Origin: Ophioceras dolichostomum | Lineage: Eukaryota > Ascomycota > Sordariomycetes > Magnaporthales > Ophioceraceae | NCBI GenBank assembly: GCA_003049485.1 | Contig: PYST01000126.1 | Coordinates: 5,141-69,140 of the forward strand | Reading direction: 5' to 3' | DNA length: 64,000 nt | In this document: positions 23,091-34,400 of the stretch, in pieces | How the letters are laid out: each line of letters opens with the position of its first letter | Numbering within the stretch: the stretch's first letter is position 1 | Notes under the pieces: model-generated | The model's input: only the letters and a program-made list of their open reading frames with translations | The model's database searches: none | What the model was told of the DNA's origin: nothing | Made by a program: the position numbers and the translations under genes

Positions 23091-23789
23091 ATGCGCCTCG
23101 CCGAGATCGCCACCGGCCTCCTCCTCGCCACCTTCGCTCGCACCGCCCAAGCCTTCAAGAGCCCCAACGCCGACCAGATCAAGGAAGGCATCGCCATCCT
23201 CGAGACGGTCCTCCGCCAGGTCAACGTCAGCGTCCACCGCCTCTCCCCCACGGACTTCTCGTCCCTGGCCCTCCTGCGCGAGACCAACGCCGTCGCCGTG
23301 TCCGCCATCGTGACCGCCACGCGCGGCGTCCGGTCCTCGCACAAGCTGCAGGTCTCGCAGGCGATCGACCTCCAGGAGCCCGCCAAGGGCCTGGGAAAAG
23401 TCGTCGATGGCGTCGCCGCGGGGCTCAAGCAGAAAAAACCCGTGCTCGACGCGTTGGGGGCCACGGGGGAGGAGGTCGTCGCGCTGAAGCGCCAGCGTGC
23501 AGAGGTCGACGCGCTGTGCAGGGCTATTGTTGGCAAGTGTCCGCTGACGTTCTTGAAGGAGGCGAAGGAGGGCGTGGATAAGCTGATGAGGACGATCGAC
23601 GAGACCATAAATGCGCTGAGGGCTGAGTACAAGGGGCCGAAGCTGCCTCCTCCGGCGCCCAAGGAGGAGGAGGTGGCCTTGCCCGTTCGCACTGGCCCGC
23701 CCGTCATCGCCCCGGCTATTGCGCGGACGACGCCTCCACTCGCCGCTGCTGCTAGTGGTGGTGTTCCTGGCGATAACTTCGGCCTCTAG
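23091..23789 (+). CDS. HsbA-like secreted cell-surface protein
   Basis: Intronless, 232 residues. A signal peptide lies at 1-21 (MRLAEIATGLLLATFARTAQA). The mature part at about 22-190 is a helical repeat-poor domain rich in Ala, Val and Lys with regularly spaced hydrophobics. It fits the hydrophobic surface binding protein A / antigenic cell-wall galactomannoprotein family (HsbA), including a late cysteine pair in LCRAIVGKCPLTFLKEAKEG. The tail of about 30 residues is Pro/Ala-rich. HsbA proteins of moulds bind hydrophobic surfaces and may recruit cutinases; this role is inferred from family resemblance. Codon use is strongly GC-ending at the 5' part, as for highly expressed fungal genes. No GPI-like hydrophobic C-terminus is seen. 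Confidence 0.72.
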   Translation: MRLAEIATGLLLATFARTAQAFKSPNADQIKEGIAILETVLRQVNVSVHRLSPTDFSSLALLRETNAVAVSAIVTATRGVRSSHKLQVSQAIDLQEPAKGLGKVVDGVAAGLKQKKPVLDALGATGEEVVALKRQRAEVDALCRAIVGKCPLTFLKEAKEGVDKLMRTIDETINALRAEYKGPKLPPPAPKEEEVALPVRTGPPVIAPAIARTTPPLAAAASGGVPGDNFGL

Positions 23790-24478
23790 ATGCGTCTGGG
23801 CTTGCTCGGAGTTATGGTCAGGGCAGAGAGCGGGGATGGACTGGGCAGAGAGGGATAATTAATGATGGGGTGGATAGAACCCCCCCTACGTTTTCCTCCC
23901 CTGGCTTTTTGGAATTTGGAGTAATACTGGAGAAAGGCTCCGAGATCAGCAGAACTGGATATTTTGAGAGAGTTGGATCGATGAAGAGAAAATACAAGGC
24001 AGTAACATGGCACGAACCAACAATCTTGGCTACAAGTAGGGCGCTCGCTTTTCGCGGAGCGGTCCGTCGAATGGCACTGGGACCACAACTTTGTTGAGGG
24101 AAGGTACTACTTAGCCTCTACATATCGATTTCATGCATGGCAAGATTGCCGGCGCGAGAGGGCTAGAAAACACCAAGGAAACGAAGCGCCAGTGATGTTC
24201 TGCTCTCCTTCCTGTTTTGATAGCACCACTGTCGATATATCGTCGTTTCTTTTCTCTAAGTTTCAACTATCATGGTAGCCTATCGTCCCGTAGTGTACAT
24301 TAATGTGTTCGGTATGGTAACGTTTCTGCCAATGGGGGTATTCTTTTTTTACTAACAATCTTTGAAAAAAAGGAAATAGTACACGAGCAAAAAGAATGGG
24401 CCTGAAAGGAGCAACCTAAACCCCTTCCCCCTCCTGCTTTTTCTCTCTCCTCCTCCTCATCCTCATCCCCCTCCCACC
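23790..24478. other. Convergent spacer
   Basis: 3' flanks of the HsbA-like gene and the Zn2Cys6 gene. No coding sequence is supported; the right end is pyrimidine-rich. Confidence 0.6.
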
Positions 24479-25290
24479 CTAAAAAGAGAAATCCCAAGCC
24501 CCGTTCCCCAACAACCCCAGCCAGAACTGGTTCGCCTGCCCATCAAACGGGGTGTAAGTGCTCGGCAGCCCCTGAACCTCGACGGCCGTGGGCCCCAGGG
24601 ACTTCTCGCCCGTCACGCGGGCCTCGTACCAGTTCTTGATCCACGCCATCTTGGCGACGTACTTGGCGAACGGCCCGCGCGGGTCGTCCGGGTTAGGGGC
24701 TATGAGCCCCGGTGTCATACCAGTCATGGTCATGGTCATGGTCTCGGACCCAGCACCAGTACCAACCCCGACAGCAGCAGAGGCCGAACCGGCGGTGGTA
24801 GCAGGGGTAGTAGTACTAGTAGTACTGCTACTAATAGGGCCAAGAGAAGCAGTACCAGTACCACCGTCACCGCCACCAGTACAGACCTCACCCGCCGCCG
24901 ACGTCCGCTGCCGGTAGATATCTCCCGCGCGCAAGAACCGATCGACCAGGCGGTCCAGCACGTCCCCGAAGCGGAGGGACTCGCGCGCCTCGTCGAGGTC
25001 CCAGCCGGACACGCCGTCGAGGAGGAGTAGCTTCGCGGAGGTGACGATCAGGGAGATGATCTGGGCGGCGGTGACGAAGGAGTCGTAGAGGTGCGTCTCC
25101 GGGGGCAGCTCGAGGAGGATGGAGAAGTAGGTCTTGAGGGCCTGGAGGCAGGCCTCGAGGCACTGGGGGCGCGTGTAGGTTCCTCCTGGTCTTTGGTGAT
25201 GGTTCCGTTGCCGCTGCTGCCGTTGATTGGCGGCAGATGAGGCGTTGTTGTTTGAGTGTGGCGAGTCTTCGTCTTCTTCTTCTCCGTCGC

Positions 25291-25323
<33 letters not shown>

Positions 25324-27380
25324 CGTCGTCATTGTCGGAGAGGCACACGGCTGGCTCGAACAAACGCGCTCGCACGTAGTGGTAGTGCAGGAGGAAGCTG
25401 GCGCTCTGGCTGGCGTCGTGACCGCTCTGTACGGACAGCTGGGACTTGCTCTGCAGGTACCACTGGAAGGATTGGAACGCGTCGTCTAGGCCCCCTGACG
25501 CGGCGGTCTTCCGGAGGCTCTCCTCCAGTGGTTGCATCTTCAGGACGTACGATGAGAAGGGCGTGAGGCCGCCGTCGTGATGGGCGGCGCTGTCGTTGTT
25601 GTTGTTGCCTTGGGCGGCGGCGGCGGCGGCGGCAGCTTGGAGATGGGACGAACTTGGGCCGAAGCTCTCGACGATCTTGTCCACCATCTGTTGCAGACGC
25701 ACCATGTTGACGAGGTTGACGTCCGTGTCTGCCGTGCCGGCCACGGCGAGCCTCTCGCAGCACGCGCTGACGTAGGGGATTTTGAACGAATTTGGGCGGA
25801 CAAACTGCGTTGAGTTGACGGAGGCGAGGTAGTAGCAGCCCATTAGGGCGCGTTGCTCGTGGAAAGTGTGCTGAGCCTCTGGGTTCGGGTCTGAAATCGA
25901 TCCCCCTTGTTGCCCCTGGTGCATCTGGCCCTGCTGCATATGCATCTGGCCCATCCCGTCTCCTGGCGCTTGGGGGAGGTCGAAAATAGGGGTCCGGTTG
26001 TAATGGCACCCGCCGGGGCGAAACACTGGTAGGACCTTAGTCAAACCCAGGTTATGGGCGTAGCCGACCGCAAGGTGGATGAGGTGCGTGATGGACCGGT
26101 CGAGGTAGAAGATTGCTTCGCACCAGGCGATGACGATGAGCAGGCCCTGCAGGAGGTCGAGACTCCGTTCCTCGCAGACTAGGAGTTGTTTCCCCAGGTA
26201 TGCCATCACGTTCCGCTTCAAGGCCTTCTGCTTGGCCGGCGTGAGTCTGGCGGCGGCGAGCATGACGGCGCGGAAGACGAACGGCGAGTTCGTGTACAGA
26301 GACTGCGCGGTGACGTCTGGCTCCAGCAGCACGAACGGGAAGTGCGGCATGAAGTTCATCTTGAACTCCATGACCGCCAGGGCAGCCGACTCCCACGTGA
26401 GTCCATATCCGGGCGAAGCTGGGAAAGCCGGGGGAGCCGTGGGAGCCGGGGGAGGCAGAGGACCAGAGGAAGCCGGAGCTGGCAGGGGTGATGGCTGATT
26501 TACATATTGGGGCGGTGGTGGTGAAGGGGCAAAGAGGTGGCGATGGGTGGTAGCAAAGGTAAATGGTGGGGGGTGTGCATGCGAGTGAAGGGCACCTGGC
26601 ACGGCGCGAGCGCCGCGCGGGATGCCGGAGGACTGGTGGATTGGCGGGTTAAGTAGGGGTGAATCGCCGGCAGGATTGATGCTGATCCCGGAAACATTGG
26701 TAGTGTTTGGGCGGCTCTGTCGGCCCGAGGGTGTGGTTTGAGCTTGGAGCTGTCCGACTGCGGAGGCACCGAGACCGTTTCTGTGGTTCTGTGGGCTGGA
26801 CGATGCGGAAGGGTTCGAGCTGACAGGTGTAAGTCTGGTTAGTCGATAGGTAGGGAGATACAGAGGTGCCCAACATATTGTAACATATTGTCACCAGGGC
26901 TCAGCCTCGTGGCCGAAGCGGCACACGAGGAGACAACAGCAGAAACCGATGCATAAAATTGTTGGCTAGGTACTTACTTATCTGCCGGCGTGAGCCTGAA
27001 GGGCCTCCTCCTAAAAGCAATAGGCTGCTGCTGGCATTCGAGTCCCATTTTCTGGCATCTAATTAAAATGAGGGCACCGGCCGCGTTAGTAAGATACCGT
27101 GATCCGGATGCTGACATGTTCGGCTGAACGCAATCCACGGCTGCATCCTGGCTGCATCCTTACCAATGGACACTGGATGTCAGTACTAAGGAAGTGGTAC
27201 CTACCTATCACAAGTCTTCCCAATATTCTCATCCTGAAAGATGCACCGGGCCTTGCCCTTGCTGCAGGCTAGACATGCTCGTTGCCGCCGTGGCGGGCTA
27301 GGCGGCCGGGCACGCGGTGCCGCACTGAAACCATACTCGAACGGGTTACCCTGTGAGAAGTCGCCCTGTGAGAAGTCCAT
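24479..27380 (-). CDS. Zn2Cys6 transcription factor with fungal-specific regulatory domain
   Basis: Three exons, 27205-27380, 26978-27058 and 24479-26819, give 865 residues. The zinc cluster is split by intron 1: CLACSKGKARC (from residue 36) and, after CIFQDENIGKT, CDRCQKMGLEC, giving the spacing C-X2-C-X6-C-X10-C-X2-C-X6-C. A linker with Gln/Ser/Pro follows. The fungal-specific transcription factor domain lies at about 225-490 (LTWESAALAVMEFK, LLQGLLIVIAWCEA, HLIHLAVGYAHNLGL). An uninterrupted aspartate run of about 13 residues, then Glu/Asp, lies at about 577-605. The C-terminal region is Thr/Gly-rich. An upstream in-frame ATG at 27425 would add 15 residues. It would bind CGG-type sites in the nucleus. 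The target is unknown, but it faces a peroxisomal acyl-CoA synthetase gene across a 2.1 kb divergent region. Confidence 0.9.
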
Positions 27381-29494
27381 CGTGGTGATTTCTCTGGACG
27401 TCGGCGGGGTTAGAAAAAAATCCATTTACGAGCGGGATAAGAGGGGACAACGGTAGTAGAGTAGTAGTAGTAATGTTGCGTCCAAGTGATTATGAACATA
27501 CAATCGAAAGGTCTGCGTTCCAGGAGACTTCTGAGTTACAGAAAACAAAACGCGTCGTGTTTGCCAGCCTTCTTAAAAGATCCAGTCCAGCCCCGTTCCA
27601 TTTGAAACCATCTCTCTCAGGGAGTCATAGCAATGAAACGAACGGAGAAGAAAATGAGGCTCTTCGACAGGACACGAAGACGTGTAAGCACCATTGGCGC
27701 CGAGAAAGAGGCGGTAAGCCCCTGGAAGGATGCAGGCACCAGCTGGGCTGGTCGACGATGTTGGCGATGATCCCAGGGCCACGCGGTCAGGCATGGGACG
27801 GAGGACAGAGTCTGGCCGGATGGTTGGCGAGAGGAGCCCAGGGATAAAGCGGGATCATGCGGTACTTGATGCAAGGTAATTGGTCGATGAGTCAGCATCA
27901 TATGCCGCCAGCCGATGCCAGTGAATCTGTCCAGTGCCCACCAGGACCGTGCAGAACTTGTACCTGGATTCATCTTGGACCCTGGACCAATTTTTATCCC
28001 GGACACCGGACCATTGACCCCTTTGCTTTCCTCCCTGTCCCGCCTTGGCCTTGGGCTTTGAAATTCTCCCAGCCTCGTGGGCTCGTCTTGACATGATGGG
28101 ATGCGGCCAGCAGAATTGGTGGTGGCTGTGTCTCGTGCTCATCTGGTTGATCTGGTTCAGCGCGCCTAAGTTCGACGAATGGTTAGCCCTGTAAATGCGA
28201 GGTGCTGACGTTTCCCAACAGCCCCTACAGATAGCATGAGGGCAGCCCTGGCAGCCCATCCGCTCCTTCAGAGCAACTTTGAAGATGTTCCCCTAATGTA
28301 ATGTGTTTCTGTTCCAGAGCCTGTCCGTACGCGTCGGGTCCGAATGCCCCGGTCCTTCCTCCGGTCCCCGTTGTCGGTGTCATCACTAATCAACATGTAT
28401 GTATGGGGAGGGCAAGCCCTCAACGCCACCCCCAGCTCCTTAACCTGGGGCAGGTTGTTGGCAGCTGAGGCTCTACCCATAGCCCATTCCTTTTCCTGAT
28501 CTAGGCATATTTTGCAAAAGGCATTTTTATGTCAACTGAGAGGCCTCGAAATCTCCTCAACCCTCTACAGGTTTCGGTCTATTTTTGTACTTGGTGTCGT
28601 CGAACGATAGGCCGGCCTGTATAAGCTGGGCTGGCCTGCGACGACGGAAGAGCTCGACCGGTCAAACTGGTTTGTGATCTATCCATGAAGAGCCTTTCCA
28701 CTTGAGGCGAGTCCATAGTCTAGCTCATATTGAGGCAAAGGCGTCCCGCCATTATGGGTGTCTGTCAGAACTAAGAAGATTTATACCTCCGAGAACTGCG
28801 TGCACGGAATAGGGACCCGCCAACGGCCACCATTTATGCTCCACCAACACTCATGACGTGCTCCGAGATACGTGCTCCGAGATGCCGAGAGACCTCCACG
28901 TATCGACAGAGTATCACCTCGGGAGTCATGCCATTGAGCAGTAGAAACGGACCAGAATTGGTTTCTTCGGAGGGCATGACTTGGGACAATTTGCAGCTGA
29001 TCTTTTGCGGTATTTTTCTCTTTTCTCGGGGCATGATAGCTCCAGCTGCACAATGTTCGAGCCAGCGGGGAGGAGCTCTCTCTCGGGCGACCCACAATGC
29101 GACGCCTGGAAAAGTTCCAACAGCTCCCTCTCCGGGGTCTCAAACAGCTGGTCCTATTTTCCCCGAAGATCTTTTGTTTCGGAGCCTCTTTTGCAGTACA
29201 ACCACCGTATATATCTTAGAGCCCTCGGCCATTGCTTATTTACTTTATTTGCCGCTCTCAAACATTCTGAGTATTCCCTCAAGTTTGTCGGTGCGACTGG
29301 GTTCGCTTCGGACGATCGGTTTTGGGAGCTTAGGGGCTACTGGGGAAAGAAGGCTGCTGGGGAGCTTTGCCGAAGTCAGCTGGACCGTTTCGCCGGTGTC
29401 GGGTGTGGTTCCACGAGGCCATTGAGCTGCAACGCCTGCCGCGCTGGGGTCTCACAGCAGGATAGAGACCGCTGAGATCGCTGAGGGGTTCAAG
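27381..29494. other. 2.1 kb divergent promoter region
   Basis: Lies between the leftward Zn2Cys6 gene and the rightward acyl-CoA synthetase. Open frames of up to 190 codons (28853-29425) overlap other frames and carry no domain. Two CCTCGG hexamers, at 28917-28922 and 29223-29228, match the core site of the fungal FarA/FarB fatty-acid regulators. Confidence 0.5.
28917..29228 (+). promoter_or_regulatory. Two CCTCGG hexamers (possible FarA/FarB sites)
   Basis: CCTCGG at 28917-28922 and 29223-29228, 578 and 272 bases before the ATG of the peroxisomal acyl-CoA synthetase. CCTCGG is the known core of Far-type regulators of fatty-acid use in moulds. A hexamer occurs often by chance, so this is suggestive only. 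Confidence 0.25.
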
Positions 29495-31455
29495 ATGGTG
29501 GTGGCGTCCGCTCCCACACTCAAAAGCGCCATCTATGGCGGCAGCCCAGACGGTACAGCAGTGATCGTCCCGTCCAGGGCGAAGGCGCTCACGGTCTCGT
29601 ACCGCGGCCTGGTGACAGAGGTGTCGTCCTTCCAAGCCAAGCTCGCCGCCATAGGCATTGCGCCAGGCTCTCCCGTGTCCATAGCCACGGTCAACTCGTA
29701 CGAGTTCGTCGTCAGCTTCCTGGCCGCGTCGTGGCAGCGTGGTATCGCGGCTCCCCTCAACCCAGCCTATAAGCAGCCCGAGTTCGAGTTCTATATCGAG
29801 GATGTCAAGTCTGCCATCGTGCTGGTTCCCCGCGGCGCTTTCGAGGCCGGAAGTCCCGCCGTCAAAGCCGCCCAGAAGTTCAACGCCGCAGTCGCGGAGT
29901 GCTACTGGGATGACCGCAAGAGGGAGGTGGCCCTCGATGTGAAGGAGCTTGGCATGCTGAAAGGCAAGGGTCGCCACGACATTCTTGAGCCACAGCCGGA
30001 CGATATTGCTTTGGTTCTTCACACTAGGTATGCAATTGGCTGTTTTACGGGGTGCTATTAATAATCCCGAGATGGCTGCCTTGATACTGACATGGCTTGG
30101 TGACTACTACCCCTCCAGCGGAACCACGGCGAGGCCCAAGGTGGTATGTTGATTATCCCGGCTTCAAGGCTGACCCCTCGGCCCATCAAGCGAATTTTCT
30201 TGGCCAAACGCTAACGGTCGTCGTAATCCTAGGTCCCATTGACGCACCGCAACCTGACCCGTACAATGGGTAAGTCTATGTACTTCCTTGGGGGCTCACT
30301 GAGAGCGCAAGGACTAAGGGGATAGGAGCTAATACTTGACACCTGGTCCATGCTTTTAGAAAACATCAAGAACACCTACGCCTTGACACCCGCGGACAGA
30401 ACGATGCTTGTAATGCCCTTATTCCATGTACATGGCCTCCTTTGCGGACTCTTGGCGCCGCTCTACACGGGCGGCTCGATGATCGTGCCGACCAAGTTCT
30501 CGGCCTCCGAGTTCTGGCAGGACTTTGTCACCCACAAGGCGAACTGGTACACAGCCGTACCTACGATCCACCAGATCCTGCTCAAGGGCCCAACGCCGAA
30601 CCCGCTGCCCAAGATTCGCTTCATCCGGTCCTGCTCCTCCCCGCTGTCGCCCACCGTTTTCGCCCAGCTGGAGGAGAAGCTCCAGGCGCCGGTCCTCGAG
30701 GCGTACGCCATGTCCGAGGCGGCCCACCAGATGACCTCGAACCCTCTCCCTCCCGGAAAGCGCAAGCCCGGCAGCGTCGGGGTCGGCCAGGGCGTCGAGG
30801 TGCGCATCCTCGACGACAACGGCGACGAGCTGCCCCAGGGAGGCGAGGGCGAGATCTGCATCCTAGGCGAGAACGTCACGGCGGGCTACCTGAACAACCC
30901 GACCGCCAACAAGGGGGCGTTCACCAAGGGCGGCTTCTTCCGCACGGGCGACCAGGGCCGCAAGGACGAGGACGGCTACGTCATCATCACCGGCCGCATC
31001 AAGGAGTTGATCAACAAGGGCGGCGAGAAGATCAGCCCAATAGAGCTGGACAACGTGATCACTCGCCACCAGGCCGTGTCCGAGGCCGTCAGCTTTGCCA
31101 TCCCCGACGACCTGTACGGCCAGGAGGTCGCCGTCGCCATCGTGCTGAAGCCCGGCGCGACTCTGGGACAGGATGAGCTTCGCGCTTGGGTCGCCGAGCA
31201 GCTGGCCAAGTTCAAGGTTCCCAAGAAGGTGAGTGCTCGCAAGCCATCACGGCACGCACAACTCCTTCAGCGACACTATACACGACCAGTGACGTGTTGT
31301 TGCTAGAGCCACATAGCTAACGGAGCGAGCGTTCCCTTCTTGTGTCACGACAGATTTACTTCACGGACGTCATGCCCAAGACCGCCACCGGCAAAATCCA
31401 GCGCCGCATCGTGGCCGAGATCATGCAGAAGCAGGATACCAAGGCGAAGCTGTAG
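29495..31455 (+). CDS. PCS60: Peroxisomal acyl-CoA / oxalyl-CoA synthetase, Pcs60 type
   Basis: Five exons, 29495-30027, 30119-30143, 30233-30269, 30360-31228 and 31354-31455, give 521 residues. It is a member of the ANL adenylating superfamily: it activates a carboxylate with ATP, then forms the CoA thioester. Motifs in order: SGTTARPKVVPLTH (P-loop; the usual Gly after TT is Ala), LFHVHGLLCGLLAP, YAMSEAAHQMTSNP, GFFRTGDQGRKDEDGYV, GRIKELINKGGEKISP, and PKTATGKIQRR with the catalytic lysine. The YAM-E-A-HQMTSNP block matches yeast Pcs60 and plant AAE3, which act on oxalate; substrate here is inferred. It ends in AKL, a type 1 peroxisomal targeting signal. The P-loop is split over two tiny exons of 25 and 37 bases, and each splice keeps frame. 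Confidence 0.93.
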
Positions 31456-34400
31456 AGGCTTTTTTCCGACCATCGTAGAGACGCCTAGACAAGAGCAGAG
31501 TAGACAGTAGAGGGTGCTCCATTTCACCCAGCAGAAAGCAACCTACCTAGACTTACGCGATAGACAAACGGATGTATTACAGATTGATAGACAAGATGGG
31601 CCGACACGAAAAGACTTATTAGATCTTTAAATACATATTCAAATCCCAAATTCCCTCTGGCGAGACCCGTCATTTAGTCTCGGAAGCAGGTCCTCTGCTA
31701 TTCCGAAAGCCCGTGGGTGATATGGTCAGGGTGAGCGAATACTAGGAGTGGATCGCAGGTACCTGTCCTCTGTCCCCTCACGACGTGCGATGCTCCTTCC
31801 AAAATCGCGGATAGTAGTGAATTTCTGCCTTGAATTCGCGTTTCCTGATTCGCCGTATAGCTATCGATAAAGTATTGGATCGATATGCTGCTGAGGATGA
31901 GACTCGCCTCAAGGGCCATTGTTCAGTGATTGACATCAATCTCCGCTATCCTCTTGACGCTTTGGGGGACACTCTCCTACGCAACCTAAGCAGCATCCCG
32001 ACCTTCGCATTCATGTGTTCTTCAGTCACTACTCATTGCTCTCTCCTCCAGCTCTATGTCATTGCTAACTGCACCAACCGGAAGATACCGAACCTGGACT
32101 TGCGGCTTTCGGACAATGCGCGAGATGCCTGCGGGACTTGGGCGACTGCCGCACGGAGAGAAAACATCACTTGTACGTAGTATTATGCAACTCACACTTC
32201 TCCGCCCAACTGTGAGATCCCGAGCTTCGCTCCCAAGACCCTCTGACTGACAATCCCGACCAGACCATGCCTGGCGAGCAGCCGTCATGATGTCCTGACA
32301 TGCAGCTCCGCTCCTAGCACCGTGGTCTCCGGTCGTTTCCCAGTCCCCCGATATCAGACCATACGGACATGAACCAGCTACAGCCTACGTATCGTTGCCG
32401 CCCTCGAGCCGCACTCGGGCTTCGGCCAAACCAAAACACGCCGTCGCCTCACAGTACCCCCAATCCGACTCGCAATAGGTCCGTCAGTCCCCGCATGCGA
32501 CGGATGTGACGGCCCAGACAATGACTGCGATACTTGCCAACCCCGAGCGCCTTCTTCGAAACACCATTTTCGATACTATGATGGCCATCATGCACAACAA
32601 GCTGCGCCGCCGGCTCACTCCTAATTAGAACTGCACCGACGCTCATATGCTGCCGCCCGCTGCCCGAGGGTTCGCCGGAGGATCCGACGGCCTCCAAGGA
32701 CACTCTCCTACCCCCGAAAAGTCGCTGTTCGACTGGACTCCCAGCCCAAGTACGCATCTGCAATGTATCGCATCGGGAGCGGAAGATCAAGTCGAGATAC
32801 AGAATAGGACGCCATAGTGCGCGTGAGGCGACTGCTCCCCGATTGGTTGACACAGATGAAGGGAAAGATGGAAGTCCGAAGGCCATCAGCGGCCCGTGCT
32901 CGTCGGCGAGCTTTCTCGTGCAGGGCAGGACAGGCTTGCTAGAGTTACCATGACCGGCGCCGTCAAGAGCGCTTAGCCAGGCAAGTTACAGGAGAAGAGA
33001 CGGCGCATGCCATCCGCGCCAAAGCTACTACCTAACTTACCGAGAGTAAGCCACATTGCCGGCTGATGAGTCCATGGTGAGCCGAGAGCGATCGATGCAG
33101 ACTACGGGATAGAACTGCGGGCCAGCCGTAGGTACTTATACGACATACGACCGACCATAGTACGTAGGAGAATACACGGAATCCCGTCAGCTCTCTCTTA
33201 GTTGAGCTACTGCGAGCCATCTCAGTGATTGGGAGAACGGTCCCTTTTGCAAAAGCATCGGCTGTGAAGTTTTGGTTTACTCTTCAAGTTTGTGACTGCG
33301 AGAGACGCGTTTGCTGGTCGACGACGGCCCAGGCGCCGTGCTACGGGAGACTAGAATGAAAGATAGGGCTTAGCCACAGCTTCGTGAACTAGGTACCTAC
33401 CTAGGCAGGCCTATCAACCTGCGCACCTCCCTCTCTAGGGTTTCCTTTTTGGATTTTGGTCCCCATTCCTCTCGTCCAAGTTGTTAGTAAAAATACCACT
33501 GCGTGTTTTCGTGTTGCGGGCTTTGGCTGATCAGTCCCGGCCCTGTTGCATTTGCATTCTACTTGGCTGACTGAGGGAGAGCGAATGAAGAACACCACCA
33601 TGCACCTCTCATGGGTGTCACATGAATTATAGAGCAGCCTGGTCATCTTTATCTACCTTGCCAGGTATTTACAACTCAATATTGTCTGGCCGGGCACCCA
33701 GTCATACACCAAAAGTTGTGGCTTCGGTAGGCACCTATACCAAGGCATGTACCTACTACCTGGTAGCCATGTCAAACACAGCCTTTCACACCGTTCCCCT
33801 CTTGGAGCCGTCGCTGCTGCACAGCTCGACTGTACTCAAGTGACAAGAGTCCCGGCTGCAAACGTACTATACCTACCTACCTATTTTTCTAAGCAACAGT
33901 ACGGCACGACACACAGACTTCCAGAAACAGACGAACACAGCCTTGTGAGAGGGATCATTACTTGCCCTCCTTTTGAGCAGCCATCCATGATAACTCACAC
34001 TGCACACGCGAACACTCTGCTGAAACCTCAAAAAGTTTAATATGAGACTGACCACCCCATTTCCTACTCACAACACCTCAAGTCCCACATCTTGCAGTCC
34101 AGCATGGTTGACACGCGTGAGATCACACATCGAGCGGATTGCACAACAAGAGTAAGCGTTCGGTTTAGGCCCACCGTTTTGGTCCATCGTACAGGCGGCG
34201 TCGTACTTCGTATAAGAGAGGCAGGCAGGCATCTGCTTTCTTTCGGGCTCTGTTGCGTAAGTGGTAAGTCAACTGCGTAACCCTGCCGGAATGGGCTACT
34301 GTGTAGTAGATTCGCATACTCGGCAAGCTTCTTAAGCCTCGGCGTCCACACATACGGAGAACCGTTTGGCCAGTTGCAAACCGGCAAGCTCCGCGGGACA

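Noticed and set aside
28853..29425. 190-codon frame in the divergent promoter
   Set aside because: It overlaps a 164-codon frame in another phase, lacks a recognisable domain and sits where promoter sequence is expected.
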